This document shows, in pieces, positions 9,834 through 20,600 of a stretch of 64,000 nucleotides of DNA; positions within the stretch are counted from its first letter, which is position 1; each line of letters begins with the position of its first letter. This stretch comes from Bacteroidota bacterium. GTDB lineage: Bacteria > Bacteroidota > Bacteroidia > Bacteroidales > TTA-H9. The notes below the pieces were generated by a model, which was not told the origin of the DNA, searched no databases, and was given only the letters and a program-made list of their open reading frames with translations. A program made the position numbers and the translations under genes. The stretch is from NCBI GenBank assembly GCA_003250395.1, contig QKGM01000038.1, forward strand, positions 186,001-250,000, written 5' to 3'.

Positions 9834-10781
9834 ATGAAGATATCCAAAGAAACACGCATAGGGATTAGTTTTGCCGCGGCTGTTATTCTGTTTATCTGGG
9901 GGTTTAACTTTCTGAAAGGTTCTGACCTTTTTTCACCTAAAAGAGAATTTTTGGTTATTTATCCTCAGGTTGGGGGATTGGTCAGTTCAAGTCCGGTGTC
10001 GATAAATGGGGTAAAGGTAGGAGTGGTTAGTGCAATTAACTTTGTACCTGGTAATTCGGGACTTGTAATGGTCAAGATTTCTGTTTCAAGCGATCTGATG
10101 ATCCCGTCAAATTCCGTTGCTCATCTATATAGTGCTGACCTGATGGGATCAAGAGCCATTGAAATACGATTAGGGAATTCGACAGATGGAGCTGTCTCAG
10201 GGGATACATTATCTTCAAATATAGAAGCAAGTTTAAAGGAGGAGGTTAATGCCCAGGTAATGCCTCTCAAGCATAAAGCAGAAGAAATGATGGCTCAGGT
10301 TGATTCAGTTCTCACGGCCCTTCAGGCTGTATTCAATGAAAACACACGCAACAACCTTGAGTATTCATTCCTGAGTATCAAAAATACCCTTAAAAATCTG
10401 GAGAGCACCACTTCGAATATCGATACGCTTGTTTCAACCCAACGGACAAGGCTAGCATCTATCCTTAGTAATGTTGAATCAATAACTTCCAACCTTAAGG
10501 CTAACAATAGCAATGTAACCAATGCCATTCAGAATGTTTCTGCCATGACTGATACACTGGCTGCTTTAAATCTCAGTAGTGTTTTTTCCAGGCTTAATGC
10601 TTCGCTTACTTCTGTAGACCAAATGCTTGCCAATATCAATAAAGGCAATGGAACTTTAGGCCAGTTGCTTGCAAATGATTCTCTCTATCATTCACTGAAC
10701 CAGGCAACTGTTGATCTCGATGCCCTGCTTCGCGACCTGAAGCAAAATCCGGGACGGTATGTGAAGTTTTCGGTATTCTGA
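9834..10781 (+). CDS. MCE/MlaD-family lipid transport protein
   Basis: A 315-residue protein with one N-terminal membrane anchor (about 10-27) followed by a single MCE domain (about 38-120), which has the characteristic V-S-I-N-G-V-K-V-G-V-V strand. A long helical region follows (about 140-300), rich in S, T, N and L, likely a coiled or tubular segment. MlaD-type proteins form hexameric rings that pass phospholipids between the inner and outer membranes with an MlaEF transporter. No mlaE or mlaF gene is adjacent in this window. Its place beside the amidase and lptD fits the usual Bacteroidota order. Confidence 0.88.
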   Translation: MKISKETRIGISFAAAVILFIWGFNFLKGSDLFSPKREFLVIYPQVGGLVSSSPVSINGVKVGVVSAINFVPGNSGLVMVKISVSSDLMIPSNSVAHLYSADLMGSRAIEIRLGNSTDGAVSGDTLSSNIEASLKEEVNAQVMPLKHKAEEMMAQVDSVLTALQAVFNENTRNNLEYSFLSIKNTLKNLESTTSNIDTLVSTQRTRLASILSNVESITSNLKANNSNVTNAIQNVSAMTDTLAALNLSSVFSRLNASLTSVDQMLANINKGNGTLGQLLANDSLYHSLNQATVDLDALLRDLKQNPGRYVKFSVF

Positions 10782-10873
10782 TTAAGCTGCTGAGATTTAT
10801 TTTATTGTTTTGATTCTTTCATTATTCAGAAATGCAGTCATTAATTAGCTTATTCTGAAATTGAATCTGAAAG

Positions 10874-11722
10874 TTAACGAATCTTTTTGGTGGATACGAT
10901 TATCCAAAATGTAAAAGGTTCAGTAAGCATTTTTCCCTGGTGATCCGGGTTCCCATGCATTATCCCAGGTTTTCCATCCGGAGAATTGACGTTATCTTCC
11001 CTTCCGCTATGCCTGTTACCTGTTATTCCACCTTCAGGTGCTTCGTCAGAAATATTTCTTCCAACTCCTCCTCTTCGGGGCATGCCTTTTCCATGTCGAT
11101 TGTCTGGTATGCCCCGCATAATCATTCCATTGACAGGTTTCGACAGTTCAATACCCAGCATAAACGGACTTCCATTACGAAATTTGTCTCCATTGGGGAA
11201 ATTTGTCCATGGAATGGCCGCTTTATAAATTAAACGGCCTGATTCAGTATCTTCTGTTATCGAGAATAATCCTGAAAAAGGTATCGAATCAGTATTGAAA
11301 CGCTTTGTATCTTCACCAATTTTCAAAAGAGCAATCGGATTTACTGAAAGCTCAGGCTGAATTTCTTTCATTGGAAATTCCTTTTGTTCAGGAAGCTGAT
11401 GATGTTCAACTGAAGCGGGGATTGGGTATACAAAGGTAAATGATGGGCGTTGCCTGAGGGTAGTGTCAATATACAGATTCAATCCCTTGTACATTAATTG
11501 AAATCTAAGGTCCCGGCGTTCGGAATCAAAGCGTATATAAAGATATTGGTCATCAGAGGTAAACCTGTACCTTATCTCCATATCTTCATTATAGGATAGT
11601 CCTGTCAGATAATCAGATGATTCAGCCCGAATCTGGTAAACGGGTTTTTTAGCACAGGAAATAATCAACATTGGGATGAAGAACATCCAAAAAGCTGTTA
11701 CATGATTTAAAGAGTTATTCAT
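10874..11722 (-). CDS. Uncharacterised lipoprotein, possible CBM9-like fold
   Basis: A 282-residue protein with a lipoprotein signal: a hydrophobic stretch, then L-I-I-S-C with the modified Cys at about residue 23. The mature part has beta-rich segments such as Y-L-Y-I-R-F-D and G-L-N-L-Y-I-D that resemble the edge strands of carbohydrate-binding family 9/DOMON-like domains. That resemblance is weak. The C-terminal third is rich in G, R, P and H and looks disordered, then ends in a short hydrophobic strand. No catalytic motif is seen. It converges on the MlaD gene and has no obvious operon partner. Function unknown. Confidence 0.7.
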   Translation of the reverse strand: MNNSLNHVTAFWMFFIPMLIISCAKKPVYQIRAESSDYLTGLSYNEDMEIRYRFTSDDQYLYIRFDSERRDLRFQLMYKGLNLYIDTTLRQRPSFTFVYPIPASVEHHQLPEQKEFPMKEIQPELSVNPIALLKIGEDTKRFNTDSIPFSGLFSITEDTESGRLIYKAAIPWTNFPNGDKFRNGSPFMLGIELSKPVNGMIMRGIPDNRHGKGMPRRGGVGRNISDEAPEGGITGNRHSGREDNVNSPDGKPGIMHGNPDHQGKMLTEPFTFWIIVSTKKIR

Positions 11723-11830
11723 TTTTTAAAGTGTTTGACTATAAGTAGGATGTCTTTAACATGAGAAAGTTTAATACTTATCGGGGTCTATTCGGAAAAT
11801 AGTCGATTTATGTGGATCATACGTAATTAC

Positions 11831-11861
11831 TTGACATTTTATTTTTTATTGTGTATTTTTG
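11831..11861 (+). promoter_or_regulatory. Bacteroidota-type promoter for the gene at 11895
   Basis: TTG at 11831-11833 (within TTGACA) is followed after 20 bases by TATTTTTG at 11854-11861. This matches the phylum's -33/-7 pattern, with the ATG 33 bases further on. Confidence 0.65.
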
Positions 11862-11894
11862 TTATTGACTTAACTCATCAACAAGTATTGAAAC

Positions 11895-12341
11895 ATGGGT
11901 ATTTTACTGTTTACAGCTACTCCCGTTGAAATCATTTCGCAAATTCTGGAATACTTCCGAAGATCGGTTGGTCTTTCTACCGTTACAAGTTGTGATGTGT
12001 GTTTAAAGTACCAGCATAATGTACTTCGTCAGATGAATATGGGTATTGTCAAGAGTCTTATTACCAAATCAGTAAAATTGATTATACGTCAACATAATTA
12101 TGTTCGGGTAGTAATGAGCCGTGATTATTCAAATGACCCCGGGAAGATAGATGGTGCAGATAAATTCAGGAAGATATACTGTCTGGCTGTCAGTCATTAT
12201 CCTGATCTGATCAGGAAGTTGGAGGCTGACACTATATCAAAGTTTTATAATGATCCGCGATATGATTTCCCCGAACATCCTGCGGGTGGATTTCCCTGCG
12301 ATGTAGGTAGCAGGTATTACCTTTTCTTATTGGCGCGATAG
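11895..12341 (+). CDS. Hypothetical protein (148 aa)
   Basis: I do not recognise a family. The frame is open for 148 residues, starts with ATG at 11895 and sits 33 bases behind a good promoter, which supports it as a real gene. The sequence has a C-D-V-C pair near residue 37, a basic middle section and a C-terminal G-G-F-P-C-D-V-G segment. There is no signal peptide; the first 20 residues are mildly hydrophobic. The composition resembles the neighbouring genes. It lies alone, 132 bases before the acyl-CoA ligase. Confidence 0.55.
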   Translation: MGILLFTATPVEIISQILEYFRRSVGLSTVTSCDVCLKYQHNVLRQMNMGIVKSLITKSVKLIIRQHNYVRVVMSRDYSNDPGKIDGADKFRKIYCLAVSHYPDLIRKLEADTISKFYNDPRYDFPEHPAGGFPCDVGSRYYLFLLAR

Positions 12342-12446
12342 TGGAATCTATCTCTTTCCCTTGTTGTTTTTTCAACTTGTTTCTGGTTTTTCGGAATTGT
12401 TATCATTCACTGACCAGATGTAAGTCTGTACAATGAACAATTCTGT

Positions 12447-12454
12447 TAGCTTTG
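12447..12454 (+). promoter_or_regulatory. Possible -7 element for the acyl-CoA ligase
   Basis: TAGCTTTG fits TAnnTTTG, 19 bases before the ATG at 12474. No TTG is visible at the expected -33 position, so support is partial. Confidence 0.35.
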
Positions 12455-12473
12455 CAGGTGAAAACCAAAGCCA

Positions 12474-14231
12474 ATGTACATTCAACGAATTTTTGATATA
12501 CTACCCTATGCCCTGGAACGCTATAATCTGGATGTAGCGCTGGCTGGTCGTAAGGGAGGTAAATGGATTACCTGGTCCATGTCACAGTACTGTGAAATGG
12601 TAGAATTGACCAGTTATGGATTACTTCAACTAGATGTTAATCCGGGTGATCGGATTGCGACGATAAGTACCAACAGACCCGAATGGAATTTTGTCGATAT
12701 GGGGATGTTGCAGATAGGGGCAGTCCACGTTCCTTTATATCCAACAATCAACGATGAAGAACTATTATGGGCTTTGACCGAGTCAGAAGCCTCGGTAATT
12801 TTCGCAGGTAATAAATTCCTTGTACAGAAGATTACCTCTTTGATGCCTAAGCTCCCTTTCGTAAGACATTTGTTCTCCTTTGACGAAGTTCAGGGTGTTC
12901 AGCCTTTCAGTAACCTGATTGAAATTGGTCGTAACAATTACAGACCAGATCTTTTGAATAAGAGAAAAGTAATGGTTAAGGCATCAGATCTGGCCTCAAT
13001 TATATATACTTCAGGAACTACCAGCGAGCCAAAAGGTGTAATGTTATCGCATGCTAACCACGTATCGAATGTTTTGGTTGCTTCTTTTACCATCAGGCTA
13101 CGTCCAAATGAAACAATACTGAGTTATCTTCCTCTGTCACACTCATATGAGAGAATGGTTAACTATGTCTGTCAATATATCGGACTCAAAATCTATTACA
13201 CTGACAGTGTTAACAATATTCTTGCAAATTTTCGGGAAGTGAAGCCACAGATTCTTGTTACTGTGCCTCTTTTGCTCGAGCGGGTTTATGAGGGAATCCT
13301 GAAAAAGGGGATGAAGCTCTCCGGGTTGGCAAGGATGATTTTTAACTGGTCACTTTCTCTGGGCAGTCGTTATCGGCATGGAGAGAAGAGGAGCTTATGG
13401 TATAATATTCAACTCAGAATTGCTCATCGTCTTGTCTTTCATAAATGGCAGGAAGCTCTTGGTGGGAGGATGAAAAAGATTATTTGTGGAGGATCGAAAG
13501 TACAGCCACATCTTTTACAGGTTTTCTGGGCTGCCGGCATACCTGTATTTGAAGGTTACGGGTTAACCGAAGCCTCACCGCTTGTAGCTTATAATACTGA
13601 AGATGATTTTAAACCGGGTACTATTGGTAAACCCATTACCGATCTTCTAGTCAGAATCTCCTCTGAAGGTGAATTATTGGTGAAGGGTGCAGGTATTATG
13701 ATGGGATATTATCGCCAGCCAGAGCTTACCAGTCAGGTTATTGATAACGATGGATGGTTACATACCGGAGATAAGGCAGAAATGGATTCTGAAGGTTTTT
13801 TGAGAATAACAGGACGAATTAAAGAGATTTTTAAAACGGCCTCTGGAGTATATGTATATCCTGAAACACTTGAGAATAAGCTTAAGCAATCTTTTTTCAT
13901 TGCTAACTGCATGGTTGTGGGCGAGCATAGAAATTATCTTGCTGCGATTATTACTGTTAATTTCGAGTATCTGCGCGAATGGTGCTCAGAGCATCACATA
14001 GAAAGCTCTCCGGATAATTCGGTATTGCTGTTACATTCGAAAGTGAAAGCACAACTTGATGCAGAGGTAATGAAATATGGCCAGAGTCCTAAGGAATCGG
14101 AGAATATTGCCCGGTGGTATTTTACGCCGGATGAATGGAGTATCGATACCGGTGAATTATCACCTTCTCTCAAGTTAAGGCGACGGTTTGTTATTGAAAA
14201 GTATAAGGAATCAATCATGGGGATGTATTAA
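12474..14231 (+). CDS. AMP-forming long-chain acyl-CoA synthetase
   Basis: A 585-residue adenylate-forming enzyme that activates fatty acids to acyl-AMP and then acyl-CoA. The P-loop-like motif Y-T-S-G-T-T-S-E-P-K-G starts at Tyr178, followed by the family signature Y-G-L-T-E-A-S-P-L and the hinge region W-L-H-T-G-D with G-R-I-K-E. The length and the S-Y-L-P-L-S-H-S-Y-E-R segment match the COG1022 long-chain group found in Bacteroidota. It is cytoplasmic, possibly membrane-associated. It converges on the hybrid kinase with only about 40 bases between, and no fatty-acid genes are adjacent. Confidence 0.92.
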   Translation: MYIQRIFDILPYALERYNLDVALAGRKGGKWITWSMSQYCEMVELTSYGLLQLDVNPGDRIATISTNRPEWNFVDMGMLQIGAVHVPLYPTINDEELLWALTESEASVIFAGNKFLVQKITSLMPKLPFVRHLFSFDEVQGVQPFSNLIEIGRNNYRPDLLNKRKVMVKASDLASIIYTSGTTSEPKGVMLSHANHVSNVLVASFTIRLRPNETILSYLPLSHSYERMVNYVCQYIGLKIYYTDSVNNILANFREVKPQILVTVPLLLERVYEGILKKGMKLSGLARMIFNWSLSLGSRYRHGEKRSLWYNIQLRIAHRLVFHKWQEALGGRMKKIICGGSKVQPHLLQVFWAAGIPVFEGYGLTEASPLVAYNTEDDFKPGTIGKPITDLLVRISSEGELLVKGAGIMMGYYRQPELTSQVIDNDGWLHTGDKAEMDSEGFLRITGRIKEIFKTASGVYVYPETLENKLKQSFFIANCMVVGEHRNYLAAIITVNFEYLREWCSEHHIESSPDNSVLLLHSKVKAQLDAEVMKYGQSPKESENIARWYFTPDEWSIDTGELSPSLKLRRRFVIEKYKESIMGMY

Positions 14232-14270
14232 CCTGTAACTTCAGAATTGAAGAGCCGGTTGAGGGTTCAT

Positions 14271-17200
14271 TCAGATAGTTTCTGAAAGAAGTTCATTAAG
14301 CAGATTCAGCAATTCAGCCTTTTTAATTGGCTTGGGCAGATAAGCTATACAGCCGTTAGCGATTGCCTTTTCTTTGTCGCCCGGCATTGCAAAGGCTGTT
14401 TGAGCTACAACAGGCAATCCGGGCCTGATTCTATGTATCTCTTTGGTGGCAGCATAACCATCCATCTCAGGCATTTTTATATCCATGAGTACAATATCAA
14501 TTGCTTTACTGCTTTTTACAATATCAATTGCTTCTTTCCCGCTGGTCGCTTTCAGCACTGTTGCACCTGCTGCCGACAGCATGAAATCAAGTAAATAGAG
14601 GTTATCGTCGAGATCATCAACCAACAGCACAGTTTTTTTATCAAACCGGTAAGTAGTCTTTTTGTTGTTTTTAACTTCTGATTCAGCGGCGGATTTATTA
14701 TTGACATGGTTGGGTAACGTAAACATGAAGGTACTGCCTTTTCCCTCCTGCGTTTCAACATTGATCTTTCCTCCAAGTATTTTGGCAATTTCGCTACAGA
14801 TACTTAAACCAAGTCCTACTCCTCCATATATGCGGGTATAGGAATCGTCAACCTGTCTGAACTGATCAAAAATGACGTCAATTTTATCGGAAGGAATACC
14901 AATTCCTGTATCTTTTACAAAAAACGTGAGAGAGGTTTCGTCCTGTGTAAATCCTAGTTTTACGGAGCCTTGAGAAGTAAATTTAACAGCGTTGACAACA
15001 AAATTGCTCAGGAGCTGCAAGAGGCGGTTCTGATCGGTTTTAATAGTAATGTCGGAATCAAGAGAAACATCCTCTGCTATGATTTCAAGTAATTCTTTTC
15101 CTCTTGCTGCTTTTTCCGATTCGGCTATCCTGATGAGCTCCCGAATAAGATCTGCTGCTTTAAAGGTACCAGGATTGTATTTTAATTTTCCTGATTGAAG
15201 TAACGCAATTTCAAAAATTGATTCGATAATGGCCAGCAAATGTTCTCCGCTTTTATTGATAATTCTTGCATTTTCAATAATAATTGAATGATTGTCTTCT
15301 TCTTCAATCAAAGCACTGAATCCAATAATTGCGTTCAGGGGAGTACGCAATTCATGGCTCATGGTAGCCAGAAAAGCCGATTTTACCCTGTCGCTCTCTT
15401 CGGCCCGTTCCTTTGCTGAGATGAGTTCATCTTGCGTTTGTTTGATTGAAGTAATATCTTTTACAAAAGCAATGATTCTATTATCATCAATTTTTACAGC
15501 ACTCATGATTACGGGAATTTTATTTCCGTCTTTTCCGTAAATAGGGATTTCTTCGTTAAAGCTTCCCGTTGCGTTTATCTTTTTGAAAAAGTCATCCGAT
15601 ACCCTGTTCACCCCAGTGTCCATTAGATGTCTAAGGCTTAGGTGTTTGAGCTCCTCGGGAGGGTACCCTGTTAGTTTTACTGCTGATTGATTGTATTGGA
15701 GTTCTTTACCTTCAAAATCGAACACAAAAATAGCATCGGGGGCTCCTTCAATATAGCTACGGAGTAACCGTTCATTTTTTGCGATTTTTTGTTCTGCTCT
15801 CTTTCTTTCGGTGATGTCAGTTGTAAACCCGAACAGCCTGAGCGTATTATCGGTCTTATGCGTACGGCCAGCCGATAGAAACCAAGCTTTGCTACCGTCC
15901 GCTTTTCTAACTTCGTATTCAATTGAATTAGTTTGCCCGATATTCTGCCAAACATATTTCATCTGATCATTTAACGTTTGAATGTGTTCAGGAAGAATAA
16001 ATCCGAAGAATTTACCCCAATCGTTGTTGATAGTATTCGGGGGCAGTTTAAGAAATTCATCAACAACGGACGAAATATAGGTGTTTGTTAGTGTACCATC
16101 ATCTTTTACATCGGCCTTCCATAATATATTCGGAATGTTTGTAGTGATAACTTCCAATTGCTGCAAGGCATCTCTCAAACGCTCCTTATCAAGTCTTCGC
16201 TGGGTAAGATCAAAATTAACGCCTGTCATTCTAATCGGGTTTCCCTCCGAATCATTGGTAACTTGCCCGATAGCCCGAATTATTCTATTTTCTCCATTTT
16301 TTGCAGTGAATCTGAATTCTGTATCAAATTCTTTTTCTCCTTTAAGGCTAAGCTGAAAAGATTCATTAATCTGCCCGGCATCCTGAGGATGAATAAAAGA
16401 GAGCCATGTAGAATATTCTCCATCGAACTCTCCCTTTTGTTTGTCGTAAATCGTATACATCGTTTCATCCCATTCAACACGACCGGATATAATATCCCAA
16501 TCCCATACACCGAACCGTGCGGCACGGGCTGCCAGTTCCAGCCTTTCATGAAGCTTCATGATGCTTTGGGTGGCTTTCTTATTCTCGGTAACATTATAGA
16601 TAACCGAATGGATCTGAATAAAATTTCCATCCCTGTCGTAGGCAACTCTTGAAAAGGCTGCAGTTATGACCTCACTGCCTGATTTGTGAATAAAAGTAAT
16701 TTCTGTATTATCGAATTCACCTTTGCTCAATAAACTGCGAAATATTTCATCCCAGGCAGATTGTTGATTCTGTGGTAAAAATTCGCCTATCCAACGACCA
16801 GTCATTTCCTCTCGTGTATATCCCAACATATCGAGCCAGGACTGATTTACTTCAATTATCGTCCCTTTTATATCAAGTGAATGGTATGCGATTGGGGCAT
16901 TTTCATAAAATGATCTGAATCTTTCTTCGTTCGCTTTAATCTGAGCCTTGGTTTTCCAGTGCTGCAAACGGTGTAACATAAAGAAACCGAAAAGAAAAGA
17001 TCCCAAAGGATAGATTAGAAGGGTAGGCCAGAGAATTGTTTTAATAGTTGTATACCGTACAGGTACCGGAAGAAAGGCAGTACACCCCAGCATTACAACA
17101 TGTACAATAAAACCCATCAGGATAAGCTCAATGTATCGCCGTCCCGGCAATTGCCATTGAGTCCTGAATTTTCCCCACAGAATACCGATAGTACCGGCTG

Positions 17201-17540
17201 TGAGAATAACCATGATGCCCATCTGTACTCCATTCCCACCCATCGACAGCCGGTAGAGTGCTGTGATTATCATAAGAATACCTGTAGGTATCAAACCAAA
17301 GAAAAGTCCCGAAACCGAAAGCAGAATGGATCTTCCGTCAAACACCAAACCTTCTCCAAGTTTCCATGGTGTGAGCATTAGAATTATACCAATGATGCTT
17401 AACAGAAAGCCTATTTGTACCTGCTTTAACCATCCCAGGTTACTTTCTCCGTTTTTCCAGTAGTAATCAAATATGACTCCTGAAGCCAGCAAAAGGGCAA
17501 TGTTGTGTAATAAACCCAGTACAAAATATTCATCCATCAC
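14271..17540 (-). CDS. Hybrid histidine kinase with LytS-like membrane domain, several PAS domains and receiver
   Basis: A 1089-residue membrane sensor. The first 200 residues carry several membrane spans resembling the 5TMR-LYT sensor domain. These are followed by about five PAS/PAC units (signatures such as S-L-D-I-K-G-T-I-I-E-V-N-Q and D-I-T-E-R-K). A HisKA domain has the phospho-acceptor His729 in M-S-H-E-L-R-T-P-L-N. The HATPase has the D-T-G-I-G-I and G-G-V-G-L-G-L-S motifs, and a C-terminal receiver has Asp1020 in V-L-M-D-I-K-M-P. Phosphate probably moves from His729 to Asp1020; a downstream regulator or Hpt protein is not in the window. The signal sensed is unknown. Confidence 0.92.
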   Translation of the reverse strand: MMDEYFVLGLLHNIALLLASGVIFDYYWKNGESNLGWLKQVQIGFLLSIIGIILMLTPWKLGEGLVFDGRSILLSVSGLFFGLIPTGILMIITALYRLSMGGNGVQMGIMVILTAGTIGILWGKFRTQWQLPGRRYIELILMGFIVHVVMLGCTAFLPVPVRYTTIKTILWPTLLIYPLGSFLFGFFMLHRLQHWKTKAQIKANEERFRSFYENAPIAYHSLDIKGTIIEVNQSWLDMLGYTREEMTGRWIGEFLPQNQQSAWDEIFRSLLSKGEFDNTEITFIHKSGSEVITAAFSRVAYDRDGNFIQIHSVIYNVTENKKATQSIMKLHERLELAARAARFGVWDWDIISGRVEWDETMYTIYDKQKGEFDGEYSTWLSFIHPQDAGQINESFQLSLKGEKEFDTEFRFTAKNGENRIIRAIGQVTNDSEGNPIRMTGVNFDLTQRRLDKERLRDALQQLEVITTNIPNILWKADVKDDGTLTNTYISSVVDEFLKLPPNTINNDWGKFFGFILPEHIQTLNDQMKYVWQNIGQTNSIEYEVRKADGSKAWFLSAGRTHKTDNTLRLFGFTTDITERKRAEQKIAKNERLLRSYIEGAPDAIFVFDFEGKELQYNQSAVKLTGYPPEELKHLSLRHLMDTGVNRVSDDFFKKINATGSFNEEIPIYGKDGNKIPVIMSAVKIDDNRIIAFVKDITSIKQTQDELISAKERAEESDRVKSAFLATMSHELRTPLNAIIGFSALIEEEDNHSIIIENARIINKSGEHLLAIIESIFEIALLQSGKLKYNPGTFKAADLIRELIRIAESEKAARGKELLEIIAEDVSLDSDITIKTDQNRLLQLLSNFVVNAVKFTSQGSVKLGFTQDETSLTFFVKDTGIGIPSDKIDVIFDQFRQVDDSYTRIYGGVGLGLSICSEIAKILGGKINVETQEGKGSTFMFTLPNHVNNKSAAESEVKNNKKTTYRFDKKTVLLVDDLDDNLYLLDFMLSAAGATVLKATSGKEAIDIVKSSKAIDIVLMDIKMPEMDGYAATKEIHRIRPGLPVVAQTAFAMPGDKEKAIANGCIAYLPKPIKKAELLNLLNELLSETI

Positions 17541-17565
17541 AATGGCTTCTTATCGTTCATCCTAA

Positions 17566-17573
17566 CAAAGATA
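17566..17573 (-). promoter_or_regulatory. Possible -7 element for the hybrid kinase
   Basis: Read on the minus strand this is TATCTTTG, 25 bases before the start at 17540. No TTG lies at the right distance upstream. Confidence 0.35.
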
Positions 17574-17605
17574 CACTAATCGTGATGTAATGGTTGATGG
17601 ATAAA

Positions 17606-17634
17606 AAAAAAGAGTGGAAAATCCACTCTTTTTT
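17606..17634 (-). terminator. Intrinsic terminator after nifJ
   Basis: A perfect 13-base stem (17606-17618 with 17622-17634) with a 3-base loop. On the minus strand it follows the nifJ stop at 17655 and ends in a long T run, so it should end nifJ transcription before the kinase gene. Confidence 0.85.
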
Positions 17635-17654
17635 GATAATTACATTGCCGGAGG

Positions 17655-20600
17655 TTAATACTCCATCTTCGACATTCTGAGGTAACCGTTGTAGCGCCAT
17701 TTAGCGTTATATTCGGCAGCCCTGAATAATTCTGCGGCCTCAGCGGGGAAAGCTTTCTTCAAAGATGAGTATCTGACTTCGCTGTTTAAGAATCCCTGGA
17801 ACTTATTCCAGTCGGGCTCTTTAGAGTCAAGTGTGAATGGGTTTTTGCCTTCTGCTTCAAGCATGGGGTTGAACCTGTAAAGGTGCCAGTAACCTGCTTC
17901 AACAGCCAGTTTTTCTTCTTCCTGTGTTTTTCCCATACCAGCACGCAAACCGTGGTTAATACATGGGGCATATGCTATAATGAGTGATGGTCCTGCATAC
18001 TCCTCAGCCTCACGAAGGGCTTTGAAGTACTGCGCCTGGTTTGCTCCCATAGCAACCTGTGCAACATATACGTAGCCATAGGTCATAGCCATAGCTCCAA
18101 GGTCTTTCTTCCTTGTCTTTTTGCCTGAAGCAGCAAATTTGGCTACTGCACCAACCGGGGTTGATTTAGAGGCCTGACCTCCTGTATTTGAATAAACTTC
18201 AGTATCAAGTACCAGGATGTTGACATCGTTACCCGATGCTAATACATGGTCAAGTCCGCCATAACCGATGTCGTATGCCCAGCCATCGCCACCAAAGATC
18301 CAGAAAGATTTCTTGATCAGATACTGACGAAGGGCATATATTTCGCGGGCAATGGGGTCGGTTGCTTTTTCAATCAGAGGGAGCAGGGCTTTCGTAGCAT
18401 CTTTTGATGCCTGTGTGTCATCTTTCCCATTAATCCAATTGGTGTAGGCTTCGCGAAGTTCTTCGCTCAGCGTACCTGCCATAGCGTCTTTCATTCTCAG
18501 CTCAATACGATGGCGAAGCTTGCCTGAACCGGCATTCATGCCAAGGCCAAATTCTGCATTGTCTTCAAATAATGAATTTGCCCAGGCCGGACCATGTCCA
18601 CTTTCATGATTAGCGCAATATGGAGTTGAAGGAGCTGATCCGCCATAAATTGACGAACATCCTGTAGCATTGGCTACCAGCATCCGCTCACCATAAAGCT
18701 GGGTAATGGTTTTGATATATGGTGTTTCACCGCAGCCGGCACAAGCACCCGAGAACTCGAACAATGGTTGTGCAAACTGACTGTTTTTGAGTGTTTTGGT
18801 TTTGTCAAAATAGGTTTCTTTGTAACCCACTTTTGTATCCATATACTCGAATCGTTCAACCTCATCCATCTGGGTCCCCAGCGGCTTCATTTCAAGTGCC
18901 TTTGTTTTGGCAGGACAAACATCTGCGCAATTGCCGCAACCAGTACAATCGAGCACGCTTACCTGGATACGGAACTGAATACCTTCAAGTCCTTTTCCAT
19001 TGGTTTTGATAGTCACCGTTCCTTCAGGGGCATTCTTTACATCCTCTTCGTTCAGTAAGAACGGACGGATAGCAGCATGAGGACAAACATATGAACACTG
19101 GTTACACTGGATACAGTTGTCGGGTTGCCATTCAGGAACGTTCACGGCTATGCCGCGTTTCTCGTAACGTGTGGTGCCCGAGGGGAAGGTTCCGTCTTCA
19201 CGGCCCAAAAATGCACTAACAGGAAGATCATCACCCATCTGACCATTGATAGGATCAGCAACCTTTGCAATAAATTCGGGACGATTGCCATGGGCTCCCA
19301 GTTTGATTGTCGGATCAAGGCTGGCCCATTCGGCAGGGACATCAACTTTGATTACATCACTTCCACGGTCAACGGCAGCGTTGTTCATCCTGATTACTTC
19401 TTCACCCTGTTTGCCATAGGATTTTTTAATGAATCGTTTCATCTCTTCCCTGGCCTGTTCGAAAGGAATAACTTCGGCGAGTTTGAAGAAAGCGCTCTGC
19501 ATGATGGTGTTGGTTCTGTTCCCCAGGCCAATCTCTTCAGCTATCGCGGTGGCATTGATGGTATAAAAATTAATTTCGTTTGCTGCAAGGTAATATTTAA
19601 TATGATCTGGCAAACGACGTTTGGTCTCTTCAATATCCCAGATGGAATTGAAAAGGAATTTTCCGCCTTTCTTTAAACCACGGAGCATGTCGTACTTATC
19701 GAGGTAAGCCGGAACATGACAGGCAACGAAGTCGGGATTGGTAGCAAGATAGGTTGAACGAATGGGTTTGTCTCCAAAACGGAGATGTGATGCAGTAAAG
19801 CCGCCCGATTTTTTTGAGTCATAAGCGAAATAGGCCTGGCAGTATTTGTCGGTGGTTTCACCAATGATTTTTATCGAATTCTTATTGGCTCCTACTGTAC
19901 CATCTGATCCCAGACCATAAAATTTTGCCTCAAAAGTGCCTTTAGGTGCAAAACTACGTTCGGGTTGTAACGGTAATGATTTGAATGTGACGTCGTCAAC
20001 AATACCAACGGTGAACTGGTTCTTAGGTTCAGCCATGGCCAGATTATCGTAAACAGCCAGAATTTGCGAAGGGGTAACATCTTTCGAACTGAGGCCATAC
20101 CGTCCGCCAACAATCAGCGGGGCATTTTCCTGGTTGTAGAACATCTCTACTACATCAAGGTAAAGTGGCTCACCATTTGCACCAGGTTCCTTGGTACGGT
20201 CCATTACTGCAATCCGTTTCACCGATTTGGGTAATACATTGAAGAAGTATTTGGCCGAGAAGGGGCGGTACAGGTGAACTATTACAAGTCCGACCTTTTC
20301 ACCCTGAGCTACTTTGTAATCGATTACCTCACGGATGGTTTCGGTTGCTGAACCCATGGCTACGATGATATTTTCTGCATCCGGAGCGCCATAGTAAACG
20401 AACGGGTGGTATTCGCGTCCGGTGAGTTTCGTGATTTCTTTCATGTAATCCTCAACCATGTCGGGGATAGCATCATAGAACCTGTTGGAAGCTTCACGAG
20501 CCTGGAAAAAGATGTCAGGATTCTGCGCTGTTCCTCTTGTTACAGGATGCTCAGGGTTGAGTGCGCGATCACGGTAAGCCTGTAATGCTTCCATATCTAA

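Noticed and set aside
19125-19676. 183-residue plus-strand open frame inside nifJ
   Set aside because: It is antisense to the conserved central part of NifJ and has no independent support.
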